A stretch of 64,000 bases of DNA from Gammaproteobacteria bacterium (GCA_025350055.1 JANXYK010000021.1:1-64000), one strand, 5' to 3'. Numbered from the stretch's first letter, positions 33,249 to 43,224 are shown. Notes: generated by a model from the sequence alone, not told the origin. Numbers and translations are program-made.

Positions 33249-34388
33249 ATGTTGAGCGAGGACGAACGCGCGCGTTACAGCCGCCACCTGCTGCTGCCGG
33301 AATTCGGCGAGGCCGGGCAGGAGAAGTTGCGTGCCGCGCGTGTGCTGGTGGTCGGTGCCGGAGGACTCGGCTCACCCGCAGCGCTCTACCTCGCCGCAGC
33401 GGGCGTCGGTACGCTGGGGCTCGTCGATCACGATCGCGTCGACATTTCCAACCTGCAGCGTCAGGTACTGTTCGACACGGCTTCACTCGGTGCCGGCAAG
33501 GCCGAGACCGCGCGCGCGCGGTTGCGTGCACTCAATCCACTGATCGACGTGCAGGCACACAGCGTCGAGCTGCGCGCGAGCAACGCGCAGTCCTTGATCG
33601 AACCCTATGATCTGGTGATCGACGGGAGCGACCGGCTGGCAACACGCTACCTCGTCAACGACCTGTGCGTGCTGCTGAAAAAGCCGCTGGTGTCAGCGGC
33701 GATCCACCGCTTCGAAGGCCAGGCGATGAGCTACTTGCCCGGCCGCGGTCCTTGCTACCGCTGCCTGTTCCCGAAATCCGCGGACGGCGTGGTGCCCAAT
33801 TGCGCTGAAGCCGGCGTGCTCGGCGTATTGCCGGGCATTCTGGGTTCGTTGCAAGCCACCGAGGCCTTGAAGATCGTGCTCGGTATCGGTACACCGTTGG
33901 CGGGCCGCCTGCTCACCTTCGATGCGCTGGCGATGAGCTGGCACGAATTCAGCTTCACGCGCCGCGCCGATTGCGCCGTCTGCGGCGACGCGCCTTCGAT
34001 CAGGAGTGCCAACGACAGTGTCGCGGCCGGCCTTGACAATTCTTCAAGCGGAATCGAACGCCTCGAGCCGCAACAACTGCAGGCGCTGCTGGCGAGCGCA
34101 CAGAGCGCTGCCGCTGCAGTGACACTGGTGGACGTGCGGGCCCCGCGCGAATATTCCGCCGGTCATCTGCGGGTCGCGATAAACATTCCTTTACCTGATC
34201 TATCGCGACGACTGGTGGAGCTTCCGCTAGACTCACAGCTGATCTTCATCTGCCGCAGTGGCGGTCGCAGCTGGGCAGCCGCAACGCAAGCTGCAGGCGC
34301 TGGCTACCGATCGCTGGCGCACCTCGAGGGTGGCATGCTCGCATGGGCGGCCACGCTCGATCCGTCCATGGTGGTTGCGCCGGCTTGA
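33249..34388 (+). CDS. moeB: E1-like MoeB/MoeZ adenylyltransferase with rhodanese domain
   Basis: 379 residues from ATG 33249; an in-frame GTG at 33240 is possible. ThiF/MoeB domain: LSEDERARYSRHLLLPEFG, nucleotide loop VLVVGAGGLGSPAALYL, ISNLQRQVLF, GSDRLATRYL, and zinc pairs CYRC and CAVC. A C-terminal rhodanese domain has the persulfide Cys in CRSGGRS. This fusion can both adenylate and sulfurate a Ub-like carrier, as in MoeZ-CysO. The obvious partner is the MoaD/ThiS protein just upstream. Confidence 0.92.
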   Translation: MLSEDERARYSRHLLLPEFGEAGQEKLRAARVLVVGAGGLGSPAALYLAAAGVGTLGLVDHDRVDISNLQRQVLFDTASLGAGKAETARARLRALNPLIDVQAHSVELRASNAQSLIEPYDLVIDGSDRLATRYLVNDLCVLLKKPLVSAAIHRFEGQAMSYLPGRGPCYRCLFPKSADGVVPNCAEAGVLGVLPGILGSLQATEALKIVLGIGTPLAGRLLTFDALAMSWHEFSFTRRADCAVCGDAPSIRSANDSVAAGLDNSSSGIERLEPQQLQALLASAQSAAAAVTLVDVRAPREYSAGHLRVAINIPLPDLSRRLVELPLDSQLIFICRSGGRSWAAATQAAGAGYRSLAHLEGGMLAWAATLDPSMVVAPA

Positions 34389-34456
34389 GCGTCGTCGTCG
34401 ACGCCCAGCGGATTGTGCGACCCGGCGCTATTCGACCTCGATTCAGGGCTGAGACA

Positions 34457-35617
34457 TTGCATACACACCTAGCGCGCATCACTCGCGCCGCGCTCGCGAC
34501 ACTCAGCGCAACCCTGTTGCTGCAGGCCTGTGCGCAGAAGGATCCGCAGGGAGCGAATGCGCGTGTGCCCGAAGTCGGTTTCCTGGTGCTGGCGCCGCAG
34601 CGCCTCACGTTGGGCACGCAGCTGCCAGGGCGCACGGTGGCGTTTCGCATGGCGCAAGTGCGCCCGCAGGTCTCCGGCATCATCAAGCAGCGCCTGTACA
34701 CCGAGGGCGCCAACGTGACTGCGGGCCAGGCGCTGTATGCGCTCGATGCCGCCCCTTTCAAGGCCGCCTACGACAGCGCCCAAGCCGCCGTGGCAAAGGC
34801 CGACGCCAACGAACTCACCGTGCGACTGCGCTTCGCGCGCTACCAGAAGCTCGCGGCCAGCGGCGACGTCAGCCAACAGGATCGCGACGATGTCACGGCC
34901 AACCTCTCGCAGGCGCAGGCCGATCAGGCGACCGCGCGCGCCGCACTGGAAACCGCGCGCATCAACCTCGGCTACACCCGCATCGTGGCGCCGATCGCCG
35001 GGCGTACGGGCACCTCAGCGTTCACCGAAGGCGCGCTGGTGACCGCCAACCAGGATAGCCCTCTGACCACGGTGCAGCAGTACGACCCGATGTACGTGGA
35101 TCTGAGCCAGTCGGTCACCGACCTCCTGAAGGTGCGCGCGGAATTTGCTGCCGGCCGCTTGCGGCGCGCCGATGATCACAGCGCCGCGGTGCGCCTGCAG
35201 CTCGATGATGGCAGCGAGTACAACCACGACGGCCGCCTGGAATTCACCGGCGTATCGGTCAGCGAAAGCACCGGCGCGGTGACCTTGCGGGCGATCTTCC
35301 CCAATCCCGAGGGTCGGCTGCTGCCAGGCATGTATGTGCGCGCGCAGGTGTCACAGGGCGTCGACGACACTGCGTTGGTGGTGCCGCAACAGGCGGTGGC
35401 ACGCGATGCGCGCGGTGAAGCCACTGCATTGGTCGTGGGCGCCGAAGACAAGGCCGAGCTGCGCACGCTCAAGGTGAGTGAAGCCGGCAACAATCAGTGG
35501 CGGGTCGACACTGGCCTGAAGAGCGGCGATCGCGTGATCGTGCAGGGCCTGCTCAACCTGCGCCCGGGCACGACGGTGAAAGCCTCGCCACTACAGGCGC
35601 CGGCTCAGGCGCCCTAA
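34457..35617 (+). CDS. RND efflux periplasmic adaptor lipoprotein, AcrA-like
   Basis: 386 residues from TTG 34457 (AGGG about 10 nt upstream), which gives a lipoprotein signal with lipobox LLQAC. Family blocks follow: VRPQVSGIIKQRLYTEGANV, the hairpin helices, TRIVAPIAGRTGTSAFTEGALV in outline, and VVPQQAVARDARG. Bridges the inner-membrane pump encoded next to an outer-membrane channel. No TolC-like gene is in the window, so a channel encoded elsewhere must be used. Confidence 0.9.
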   Translation: MHTHLARITRAALATLSATLLLQACAQKDPQGANARVPEVGFLVLAPQRLTLGTQLPGRTVAFRMAQVRPQVSGIIKQRLYTEGANVTAGQALYALDAAPFKAAYDSAQAAVAKADANELTVRLRFARYQKLAASGDVSQQDRDDVTANLSQAQADQATARAALETARINLGYTRIVAPIAGRTGTSAFTEGALVTANQDSPLTTVQQYDPMYVDLSQSVTDLLKVRAEFAAGRLRRADDHSAAVRLQLDDGSEYNHDGRLEFTGVSVSESTGAVTLRAIFPNPEGRLLPGMYVRAQVSQGVDDTALVVPQQAVARDARGEATALVVGAEDKAELRTLKVSEAGNNQWRVDTGLKSGDRVIVQGLLNLRPGTTVKASPLQAPAQAP

Positions 35618-35629
35618 GAGCAGGCCGCC

Positions 35630-38600
35630 GTGGCACCGTTCTTCATCGACCGGCCCATCTTCGCCTGGGTGATCGCGATCATCGTGATGCTGGCCGGCGC
35701 GCTCGCGATCCGCCAACTCCCGGTTGAGCAGTATCCGAACATCGCGCCCACCTCGATCGCGGTGGGCGCGAACTATCCGGGCGCTTCAGCTAAGGCGCTC
35801 GAGGAATCGGTGACGCAGATCATCGAGCAGTCGCTGACCGGCATCGATCGGCTGGTCTACATGTCCTCCACCAGCAGTTCGCAGGGCAACGCCAATGTGT
35901 CACTGACCTTCGAGGCTGGCACCGATCCCGACGTGGCGCAGGTGCAAGTGCAGAACAAGGTGCAGCAGGCGATACGTCGTCTGCCCCAGGCAGTGCAGGC
36001 GCAGGGCATCACGATCAACAAGGCGACCAACGGCTTCCTCGCCTTGTACGCCTTCTACACCGACGATGGCAGCATGTCGCGCGCCGATATCGGCGACTAC
36101 GTGAATTCGAACCTGATCGATCCGATCAGCCGTGTGGATGGCGTCGGCACGGCGCAGCTGTTCGGCTCGGGCTATGCGATGCGCATCTGGCTCGATCCCT
36201 ACAAGCTCAACCAGTTTCGCCTGATGCCCGGCGATGTCACCGCCGCGATCAATGCACAGAACACGCAGGTGTCTGCCGGCCAGCTCGGCGGCCTGCCGGC
36301 GACTGACGGACAGCAGCTCAATGCCACCATCACGGCACAGAGCAAGTTGACCACGCCGACGCAGTTCCGCAACATCGTGCTTCGGGTCAATGCCGATGGC
36401 TCAGTGGTGCACTTGGGCGATGTCGCGCGGGTGGAGCTCGGCGCCGAGAACTACGACATTAGTACGCGCATCAACGGCAAACCATCGATTGCGATGGGTG
36501 TCTCGCTGGCCTCCGGTGCCAACGCGCTGCGCACCGCCGATGCGGTGGCGGCACGTGTCGCGCAACTGGCGCGGTTCTTCCCGCAGCGCCTCAAATATCT
36601 GGTGGCCTATGACAGCGCCGCCTTCGTGCGCGTCTCGATCCGCGAAGTGGTCAAGACGCTGTTCGAAGCGGTCGCGCTGGTGGTGTTGATCATGTTCCTG
36701 TTCCTGCAGAACCTGCGGGCCACGCTGATTCCGACGCTGGCGGTGCCGGTGGTGCTGCTGGGCACCTTCGGCGTGCTGGCCGTGCTCGGCTACTCGATTA
36801 ACACGCTGACGATGTTCGGCATGGTGCTGGCGATCGGCCTGCTGGTCGATGATGCCATCGTGGTGGTGGAGAACGTCGAGCGCATCATGCGCGAGGAAAA
36901 ACTCAGTGCGCGCGATGCCACGCGCCGCTCGATGGAGCAGATCACGGGCGCCTTGCTGGGTATCGCACTGGTGCTCTCGGCGGTGCTGGTGCCGATGGCC
37001 TTCTTTGGCGGCTCCACGGGCGTGATCTATCGGCAGTTCTCGATCACGATCGTCTCCGCGATGGCGCTCTCGGTACTGGTGGCGCTGACGCTGACGCCGG
37101 CGTTGTGCGCCAGCCTGCTGCGCCAGAGTGATATGGCGCAGCACATTGCGCATGGTCCATTAGCCTGGTTCGAGCGCGGCTTCAATACACTCAGTACGCG
37201 CTACCAGGCGCTGATCCGCCGGCTGCTGCCGCAGCTCAAGCGCAGCATGCTGTTGTACCTGGCGCTGGTCGGGCTGATGGCGCTGCTGTTCGTCACGCTG
37301 CCGACGGCGTTCCTCCCACAGGAAGACCAGGGCGTGCTGATGGCGATGATCCAGCTGCCCGCGGGCTCCACGCAGCAGCGTACGGTTGCCGCGCAGGGCC
37401 AGCTCGAACAGCAGCTGCTCGGCGACTCGAAGGCGATCGACACGGTGATGTCCATCTCTGGTCGCAGCTATGGCGGCAGCGGGCAGAACGCCGGCATGAC
37501 ATTCATCCGCATGCGCAACTGGAACGATCGCACCGCTAGCGCTTTGTCGGCCAGCGCCACCGCGCAGCGCGCGCAGCGTGGTGCGAACAAGATTACCGAC
37601 GCGGCCATTTTCGTTCAGGCGCCGCCGCAGATCCTGGGCCTCGGCACCTCAGGTGGTTTTGATCTGGAGCTGAAGGACGTCGGCGGCGTCGGTCGCGAGA
37701 CACTGGTGCGCGCGCGCGAGCAATTCCTCGCGCTCGCGCATGAGAGTAAGGTGCTGGCGCGCGTACGCGCCAACGGCCTCGCCGATCAACCGGAATTCCA
37801 TGTACAAATCGACCAGCCCAAGGCCAGTGCACTGGGGCTGGCGATTGCCGATGTGAATGACACGCTCTCGAGCGCCATCGGCGGCAGCTATGTGAACGAT
37901 TTCATCGATCGCGGCCGCGTGAAGAAGGTGTATATCCAGGCGGATGCGCCCTTTCGCATGCAACCCGGCGACCTGCAGAACTGGTTCGTGCGCAATGCCA
38001 GCGGCGGCATGGTGCCGATGTCCGCGGTGGCCGCGGGTGTTTGGACCCTGAGCCCGCCGACACTCGAGCGCTACGGCGGCGCCTCGGCCTATGAGATTGT
38101 GGGCGAGCCGGCCTCTGGGGTTAGTACTGGCACGGCGCTGCGCGAAGTGGAGCGCGTCATCAGCCAGTTGCCGGCCGGCATCGGTTACGAGTGGTCGGGC
38201 ATTTCCTACCAGGAAAAGCTCTCCGGTGCACAGGCTCCGGCGCTCTATGCCATCTCGGTGCTGTTCGTATTCCTGTGTCTCGCCGCTCTCTATGAGAGCT
38301 GGTCACTGCCCTTCTCGGTGATGCTGGTGGTGCCACTGGGCATCATCGGTGCGTTGAGCGCTGCAGCACTGCGCGGACTGTCGAACGATGTGTACTTCCA
38401 GGTAGGGCTCCTGACCACGGTGGGCCTCTCGGCCAAGAACGCCATCCTGATCATCGAGTTCGCCAAGACCTTGCACGAGGGCGGCATGGATGCTGCTGCT
38501 GCGGTATTGCAGGCGGTGCGCATCAGGTTGCGCCCTATCCTCATGACTTCGATGTCCTTCATGCTGGGCGTGATGCCACTGGTGATCACCAGTGGCGCGG

Positions 38601-38743
38601 GCGCGGCGGGTCGCATCGCCATCGGTACCGGTGTGTTTGGTGGCATGCTCGCGGCCACCATCCTCGGCCTGTGCTTCGTACCGCTATTTTTCCTGTTCGT
38701 GCAGGGGCGGCTCAGCCAGCGCGCTGCGCACCAGCGCCAATGA
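35630..38743 (+). CDS. RND multidrug efflux pump, HAE1/AcrB-like
   Basis: 1037 residues from GTG 35630. Opens with FFIDRPIFAWVIAIIVMLAG; porter-domain hallmarks EQYPNIAPTSI and NYPGASAKALEESV; proton-relay Asp pair in GLLVDDAIVVVENVER and relay Lys in GLSAKNAILIIEFAK. Twelve transmembrane helices and full length indicate a working pump for hydrophobic drugs or solvents. Lies 12 nt after the adaptor gene. Its last 60 nt overlap the convergent TlpA-like gene. Confidence 0.95.
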   Translation: MAPFFIDRPIFAWVIAIIVMLAGALAIRQLPVEQYPNIAPTSIAVGANYPGASAKALEESVTQIIEQSLTGIDRLVYMSSTSSSQGNANVSLTFEAGTDPDVAQVQVQNKVQQAIRRLPQAVQAQGITINKATNGFLALYAFYTDDGSMSRADIGDYVNSNLIDPISRVDGVGTAQLFGSGYAMRIWLDPYKLNQFRLMPGDVTAAINAQNTQVSAGQLGGLPATDGQQLNATITAQSKLTTPTQFRNIVLRVNADGSVVHLGDVARVELGAENYDISTRINGKPSIAMGVSLASGANALRTADAVAARVAQLARFFPQRLKYLVAYDSAAFVRVSIREVVKTLFEAVALVVLIMFLFLQNLRATLIPTLAVPVVLLGTFGVLAVLGYSINTLTMFGMVLAIGLLVDDAIVVVENVERIMREEKLSARDATRRSMEQITGALLGIALVLSAVLVPMAFFGGSTGVIYRQFSITIVSAMALSVLVALTLTPALCASLLRQSDMAQHIAHGPLAWFERGFNTLSTRYQALIRRLLPQLKRSMLLYLALVGLMALLFVTLPTAFLPQEDQGVLMAMIQLPAGSTQQRTVAAQGQLEQQLLGDSKAIDTVMSISGRSYGGSGQNAGMTFIRMRNWNDRTASALSASATAQRAQRGANKITDAAIFVQAPPQILGLGTSGGFDLELKDVGGVGRETLVRAREQFLALAHESKVLARVRANGLADQPEFHVQIDQPKASALGLAIADVNDTLSSAIGGSYVNDFIDRGRVKKVYIQADAPFRMQPGDLQNWFVRNASGGMVPMSAVAAGVWTLSPPTLERYGGASAYEIVGEPASGVSTGTALREVERVISQLPAGIGYEWSGISYQEKLSGAQAPALYAISVLFVFLCLAALYESWSLPFSVMLVVPLGIIGALSAAALRGLSNDVYFQVGLLTTVGLSAKNAILIIEFAKTLHEGGMDAAAAVLQAVRIRLRPILMTSMSFMLGVMPLVITSGAGAAGRIAIGTGVFGGMLAATILGLCFVPLFFLFVQGRLSQRAAHQRQ

Positions 38744-39229
38744 TTCGGGCGCGTCCCACTCGCGCGCACCATAGACCTTGAGACGCACCCGGCCACTGGC
38801 ATCGACGATCACCGTCAGCGGCAGGCGCGTGGCCCCCAGCATGTGCTCCATCTGCAGCTGCTGATCGAGATAGTGGCTGATGGTGGCGTTCGAATTCTTC
38901 AGCCACGCCAGCGCCTGATCGCGATAGTCATCGGTAGAGATGCCGATGATCGCGAACTGACGACCCTCCTCCCGCCAGGCCACGCGCTCGAGCGAGGCCA
39001 TCTCGGCGCGACACGGGCCGCACCAGCTCGCCCACACATTGATCACCAGCGGCCGGCCACGCAATTGCGCCAGTTGCCGGTCGGGGCCATTCAGTCCGCG
39101 CAGCAAGGCGGCGCGTAGCAGCTGCCCGACCTTCACTTCGGTATCCACTGTCGTTGCCGCGGGCGCAGCGAACGCGGCGACGCTCGCCAGCGCCACAGTC
39201 ACGACCGCCAATGCCGTGAAAGTCCGCAT
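38684..39229 (-). CDS. TlpA/ResA-like thioredoxin-fold protein
   Basis: 181 residues from ATG 39229. Signal peptide or anchor (TFTALAVVTVALASVAAFA), then a TlpA-type domain with the redox motif WASWCGPC and cis-Pro region TRLPLTVIVDASGRVRLKVYG in outline. A periplasmic thiol-disulfide reductase is likely. Starts one base after the dinB stop. The 3' end lies antisense to the last 60 nt of the RND pump gene. Confidence 0.88.
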   Translation of the reverse strand: MRTFTALAVVTVALASVAAFAAPAATTVDTEVKVGQLLRAALLRGLNGPDRQLAQLRGRPLVINVWASWCGPCRAEMASLERVAWREEGRQFAIIGISTDDYRDQALAWLKNSNATISHYLDQQLQMEHMLGATRLPLTVIVDASGRVRLKVYGAREWDAPESLALVRSALAEPPLHEQEK

Positions 39230-39230
39230 T

Positions 39231-40430
39231 TCAATGCGAGAACAGATCAAAAGTTTCAGGGAGCGGCTCATTCACGGGCAGCGCCGTCGCCTTGACGAGG
39301 CTCCCGACCCGCACGCCCAGCAGGCGCAGGCGTCGCTCCAGCGGCGCACGCCGCAGGCACAGGCCGGCATTGCGGCGTATCACCGCGGCTTCGGCCGTAT
39401 ACATCGGCAACGTTACGGCGCGTGTGACGCTCTGGAAGTTATCGTAGCGCAGCTTGATGCCGATCGTGCGGCCCGCGTAGCCATGGCGCTGCAGATCGGT
39501 CGCGACGCGCTCGCACAGTTTCGTGAACAGCGCGCTCAACTCCGGACGATCACGCACCGCGTGCAAGTCGCGCTCAAACGTGGTCTCGCAACTCATCGAC
39601 ACCGGTTCGCTGTGTGTCACCACGTCGCGCTCATCACGACCCCACGAGGCCTCATGCAGCCAGGCGCCATGGTGGCGGCCGAAGTTCTCCGCCAGCCAGC
39701 CGCGCTCGCAGCGCGCCAGCTCACCGATGCTGTTGATGCCTAGCTGTTCGAGCCGCGCAGCAGCCTTGGGCCCCACGCCGTTGATGCGCCGGCAGGGCAA
39801 CGGCCAGATCTGTGATTCGAGATCACCCTCATTCAGTATCGTGATGCCATTGGGTTTGTGCAGTTCGCTGGCAATCTTCGCCAACAACTTGTTGGGCGCC
39901 ACGCCCAGCGAACAACTGAGGCCGGTCGCCGCTCGTACTTCATTCTGCATGCGCTCCGCCAGCACGCGCCCGCCCTGCTCAGCACCGCCCGGCACGGAGT
40001 CGAAGTCGATGTACACCTCATCGATGCCGCGATCTTCCATGCGCGGCGTGATGGCGGTGATCACGGCCTTGAACATCCTCGAGTAACGCCGGTACTCGTC
40101 GAAATCCGCGGGCAGCAGGATCGCGTCGGGACACCGCTTCGCGGCTTTCATCAAACCGAGCCCAGAGTGCACGTCAAACTCACGCGCCGGATAGGTGGCC
40201 GTGGTGACGACGCCGCGGCCCGTGTAGTCGGCGAGGCGTTCGAAGTCGTTGCTGCCAGCATCCAGGCCAGCTTCCTGGCCCGCACCACTGCGCCGTCGGC
40301 GACCACCGATGACCACCGGCAGGCCGCGCAGCTGCGGATAGCGCAGCAACTCGACCGATGCGTAGAAAGCATCCATGTCGAGGTGCGCGATGCGACGCGC
40401 GCCCAGATGAGCAGGACTCTGTATCGTCAT
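39231..40430 (-). CDS. dinB: DNA polymerase IV (Y family)
   Basis: 399 residues from ATG 40430. Catalytic acids are in HLDMDAFYASVELL and GIDEVYIDFD; SLGVAPNKLLAKIAS and the little-finger domain follow. Between VVIGG and GRGVVTTATYPAREFDVHSG there is an extra segment of roughly 25-30 residues rich in Arg and Gly (RRRRSGAGQEAGLD) not found in E. coli DinB. Translesion polymerase. No clear LexA box was seen in the 8-nt gap to hutI, so it may be read from the hutI promoter. Confidence 0.93.
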   Translation of the reverse strand: MTIQSPAHLGARRIAHLDMDAFYASVELLRYPQLRGLPVVIGGRRRRSGAGQEAGLDAGSNDFERLADYTGRGVVTTATYPAREFDVHSGLGLMKAAKRCPDAILLPADFDEYRRYSRMFKAVITAITPRMEDRGIDEVYIDFDSVPGGAEQGGRVLAERMQNEVRAATGLSCSLGVAPNKLLAKIASELHKPNGITILNEGDLESQIWPLPCRRINGVGPKAAARLEQLGINSIGELARCERGWLAENFGRHHGAWLHEASWGRDERDVVTHSEPVSMSCETTFERDLHAVRDRPELSALFTKLCERVATDLQRHGYAGRTIGIKLRYDNFQSVTRAVTLPMYTAEAAVIRRNAGLCLRRAPLERRLRLLGVRVGSLVKATALPVNEPLPETFDLFSH

Positions 40431-40438
40431 TGCCGGCC

Positions 40439-41707
40439 TCAGACCAGTGCGCGATCGGGCTGGCCGCGCCACAGGCGCGCGTGCAGCGGGTGGTGACCGA
40501 GCGAGAGCACCAGTTCGGCCGGGTGCGTCACGTTCCAGACCGCGAGATCGCACCAGTAGCCGGGCGCGATACTGCCGCACTCCTGCTGCAGGCCCAGCGC
40601 GCGCGCAGCCTGTCGTGTCACGCCATCCAGGCATTCCTCGACGCTGAGCCCGAATTCCAGCGCTGCGAAATTCATCGCCGCGAGTATCGAGACCACGGGC
40701 GACGTGCCCGGATTGCAATCGGTGGCCACCGCCATCGGCACGCCGGCGCGACGCAGTGCAGCGATTGGCGGAAGCTGCGTCTGGCGCAGGAAGTAGTAAG
40801 CAGCGGGCAACAGCACGGCCACGCTACCACTGCGCGCCATCGCGGCCACGCCGGCTTCATCGGTAAATTCCAGATGATCGGCCGACAGCGCCTCGAAGCG
40901 CGCCGCCAGCACCGCACCCCCCTGGTTCGAGAGTTGATCGGCGTGCAGCTTGACCCGCATGCCCAGTGCACGCGCGGCGGTAAACAGCTTCTCGACCTGC
41001 GCGGCACTGAAAGCATGCGCATCACAGTAGGCATCGAAGTTGCGCGCCCAACCGCCCGCAGCAATCGCCGGCAGGAACTCCTTGCAGACGCGCTCGACGT
41101 AGGCATCTGCATTGCCGCGATAGTCGGGCGGCAAGGCATGCGCGCCCAGATAGGTGCTGGAAATATTCACGCGCCGCTGCACGCCCAGCTCGCGCGCCGC
41201 CTGCAGCATGCGGATCTCGGTGTCGAGTTCCAGCCCGTAACCTGATTTCACTTCGATGGTCGTGACGCCTTCCGCCAGCAGCGCCGCGACACGCGGCAGC
41301 GCGAGTTGCACCAGCTCGGCGACCGTCGCCGTGCGCGTGGCTGCAACGGTCGAGAGTATGCCGCCGCCGCTGCGCGCAATATCCTCGTAGCGCTCACCCG
41401 CCAGCCGGCGCTCGATCTCAGCGCTGCGATCGCCCGCATAGACCACATGCGTGTGGCAATCGATAAAGCCCGGCGTGATGAGCCGACCGCATAGGTCTAT
41501 GCATTCGGCATTGGAGTATTGCTGCTGCAGCTCGGCCAATGCGCCCAGCGCCACGATGCGCCCACCCTGCTCCGCCAGCGCCCGGATCGGCCAGCCGTCG
41601 GCTGCGGCCGCGCCTGCGCCGGCACCCGCGCCGGCGCCCGACCTTCCAGGCGACCAGACGCGCCCGCCGCTATAGATACGCACGGCCTCAGATTTGCCAC
41701 GACTCAT
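40439..41707 (-). CDS. hutI: Imidazolonepropionase
   Basis: 422 residues from ATG 41707. Amidohydrolase with metal-binding TPGFIDCHTHVVYAGDR, EVKSGYGLELDTE, HADQLSNQGG and VATDCNPGTSP. Hydrolyses 4-imidazolone-5-propanoate to N-formimidoyl-L-glutamate, step 3 of histidine degradation. Residues 24-36 form a Gly/Ala run that interrupts the N-terminal beta domain. Divergent from the hutFUHG operon, with 92 nt between starts. Confidence 0.95.
   Translation of the reverse strand: MSRGKSEAVRIYSGGRVWSPGRSGAGAGAGAGAAAADGWPIRALAEQGGRIVALGALAELQQQYSNAECIDLCGRLITPGFIDCHTHVVYAGDRSAEIERRLAGERYEDIARSGGGILSTVAATRTATVAELVQLALPRVAALLAEGVTTIEVKSGYGLELDTEIRMLQAARELGVQRRVNISSTYLGAHALPPDYRGNADAYVERVCKEFLPAIAAGGWARNFDAYCDAHAFSAAQVEKLFTAARALGMRVKLHADQLSNQGGAVLAARFEALSADHLEFTDEAGVAAMARSGSVAVLLPAAYYFLRQTQLPPIAALRRAGVPMAVATDCNPGTSPVVSILAAMNFAALEFGLSVEECLDGVTRQAARALGLQQECGSIAPGYWCDLAVWNVTHPAELVLSLGHHPLHARLWRGQPDRALV
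41607..41645 (-). repeat. Gly/Ala codon repeat in hutI
   Basis: GCGCCGGC-type units encode a GAGAGAGAGAAAA-like run near the HutI N-terminus. It resembles the insertions in the arn genes and is a likely slippage site. Confidence 0.6.
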
Positions 41708-41799
41708 CACTGCAGGATACCGCGCGCGCCACGGCCCGCGCCATGCCCTCAGAGCTGGCGCAACGTGTAGGACCCGGGCGCGCGGTGTAACATGCCGCG

Positions 41800-43224
41800 A
41801 TGCCTGCCGCCGAAAATACCCCAATCACCCGGGTACATTTTGCCCATCTTTGGCTGGACGGATCCTGGCGGCGCAACGCGCAGGTCAGCATCGATGCGCA
41901 GGGCATGGTCAGCGGCGTAATCGAGAGCGCGGAACCCGCTACCGCCGGCGCCGCGGTAGTGCCGGGCCTTACGGTGCCGGGCATGAGCAACGCGCACTGC
42001 CACGCATTCCAGCGCGCGCTCGGTGCGCTCACGCAGCGCAGATGCGATCGCGGCGACCAGGCGGCCAACAAGGATAGTTTCTGGACCTGGCGCGAAACCA
42101 TGTACTCGCTGGCCGCGCGCGTTGACCAGGAGAGTCTTAAGGCGATCACGGCGCGCTGTTATCTGGAGTTGCTGCGCGGCGGCTACACCAGCACGGCGGA
42201 ATTCCTCTACCTGCATCGCCTCGATGCCGCACGCCAGGGTGAGCTCAATGCCGACGCCGCGGTGGCCGACGCCGCCGCGCTCACCGGCATGCAACTCACT
42301 TTGTTGCCCACGCTGTACCAGTATTCGGATTTCGGTGGCGCGCCGCCGCGCGCTGGCCAGCAGCCCTTCGTGCGCAGTACCGCGCAGTTCCTCGAGGACT
42401 GGAGCACGCTGCGCAATCGCTATCCGGCCTCGGGCCCGATCTCGCTGGGTGTGGCCTTTCACAGCCTGCGTGCTGTCGATCTTCCGGCCATCGATGCGGT
42501 GCTCGCAGCATTGCAAGGTGACGAGCGCTGCCGCTGCCTGCATATCCACGTGGCCGAGCAGGTGGCCGAGGTCAAGGCCTGCATCCGTCAGCACGGTCTC
42601 GCACCCGTGGCACTGCTGGCGAAACGCAAATTGCTCGACGCGCGCTGGGCGCTGGTGCACGCCACGCACGCCGACAATCGCGAGATGGAGAAGATCAGCG
42701 CCTCCGGCGCAACCCTGGTGTTATGCCCGACCACAGAGGCCGATCTCGGCGATGGCATCGTCGATTGCGCGGATTTCCTGAACGCCGGCGGCGCGCTCGC
42801 CATCGGCTCGGACAGCAACATCTCCCGCAGCGCCGCCACCGAGCTGCGCCTGCTCGAATGGACCCAGCGCCTGGTACGCGGCCAGCGCAACGTGCTCGCC
42901 ACCAGCGCCGAACCCGCCGTCGCCGATCGGCTGTACGCGGCGGCGCTACGCGGCGGACGCCGTGCCATGGGCGCTGCACCGGCGGGAGCGAGCGCGAAGT
43001 TGCGCGCTGACTTCGTCACGTACGAACCACCCGCGGGCGACTGGCAGTCGCACGTCGCCAACAATTTTCTCAGCGCACTGGTATTCGACGGCGCCGCAGT
43101 GCAGGCGCGCCAAGTCATGGTCGGCGGCCGCTGGGTGATACGCGATGGTCGCCATCCGCAGGAAGCCACAATAGAGGCATGTTACGCCGAGGCGCTGCAA
43201 CGCCTGCTGGCGCCAGGAGTGTAG
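41800..43224 (+). CDS. hutF: Formimidoylglutamate deiminase
   Basis: 474 residues, amidohydrolase family. [24 protein letters not shown] in outline holds the zinc ligands; [41 protein letters not shown] and [11 protein letters not shown] follow. Converts N-formimidoyl-L-glutamate to N-formyl-L-glutamate plus ammonia. Its presence with HutG shows the five-step branch of the Hut pathway. First gene of hutFUHG. Confidence 0.95.
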   Translation: MPAAENTPITRVHFAHLWLDGSWRRNAQVSIDAQGMVSGVIESAEPATAGAAVVPGLTVPGMSNAHCHAFQRALGALTQRRCDRGDQAANKDSFWTWRETMYSLAARVDQESLKAITARCYLELLRGGYTSTAEFLYLHRLDAARQGELNADAAVADAAALTGMQLTLLPTLYQYSDFGGAPPRAGQQPFVRSTAQFLEDWSTLRNRYPASGPISLGVAFHSLRAVDLPAIDAVLAALQGDERCRCLHIHVAEQVAEVKACIRQHGLAPVALLAKRKLLDARWALVHATHADNREMEKISASGATLVLCPTTEADLGDGIVDCADFLNAGGALAIGSDSNISRSAATELRLLEWTQRLVRGQRNVLATSAEPAVADRLYAAALRGGRRAMGAAPAGASAKLRADFVTYEPPAGDWQSHVANNFLSALVFDGAAVQARQVMVGGRWVIRDGRHPQEATIEACYAEALQRLLAPGV

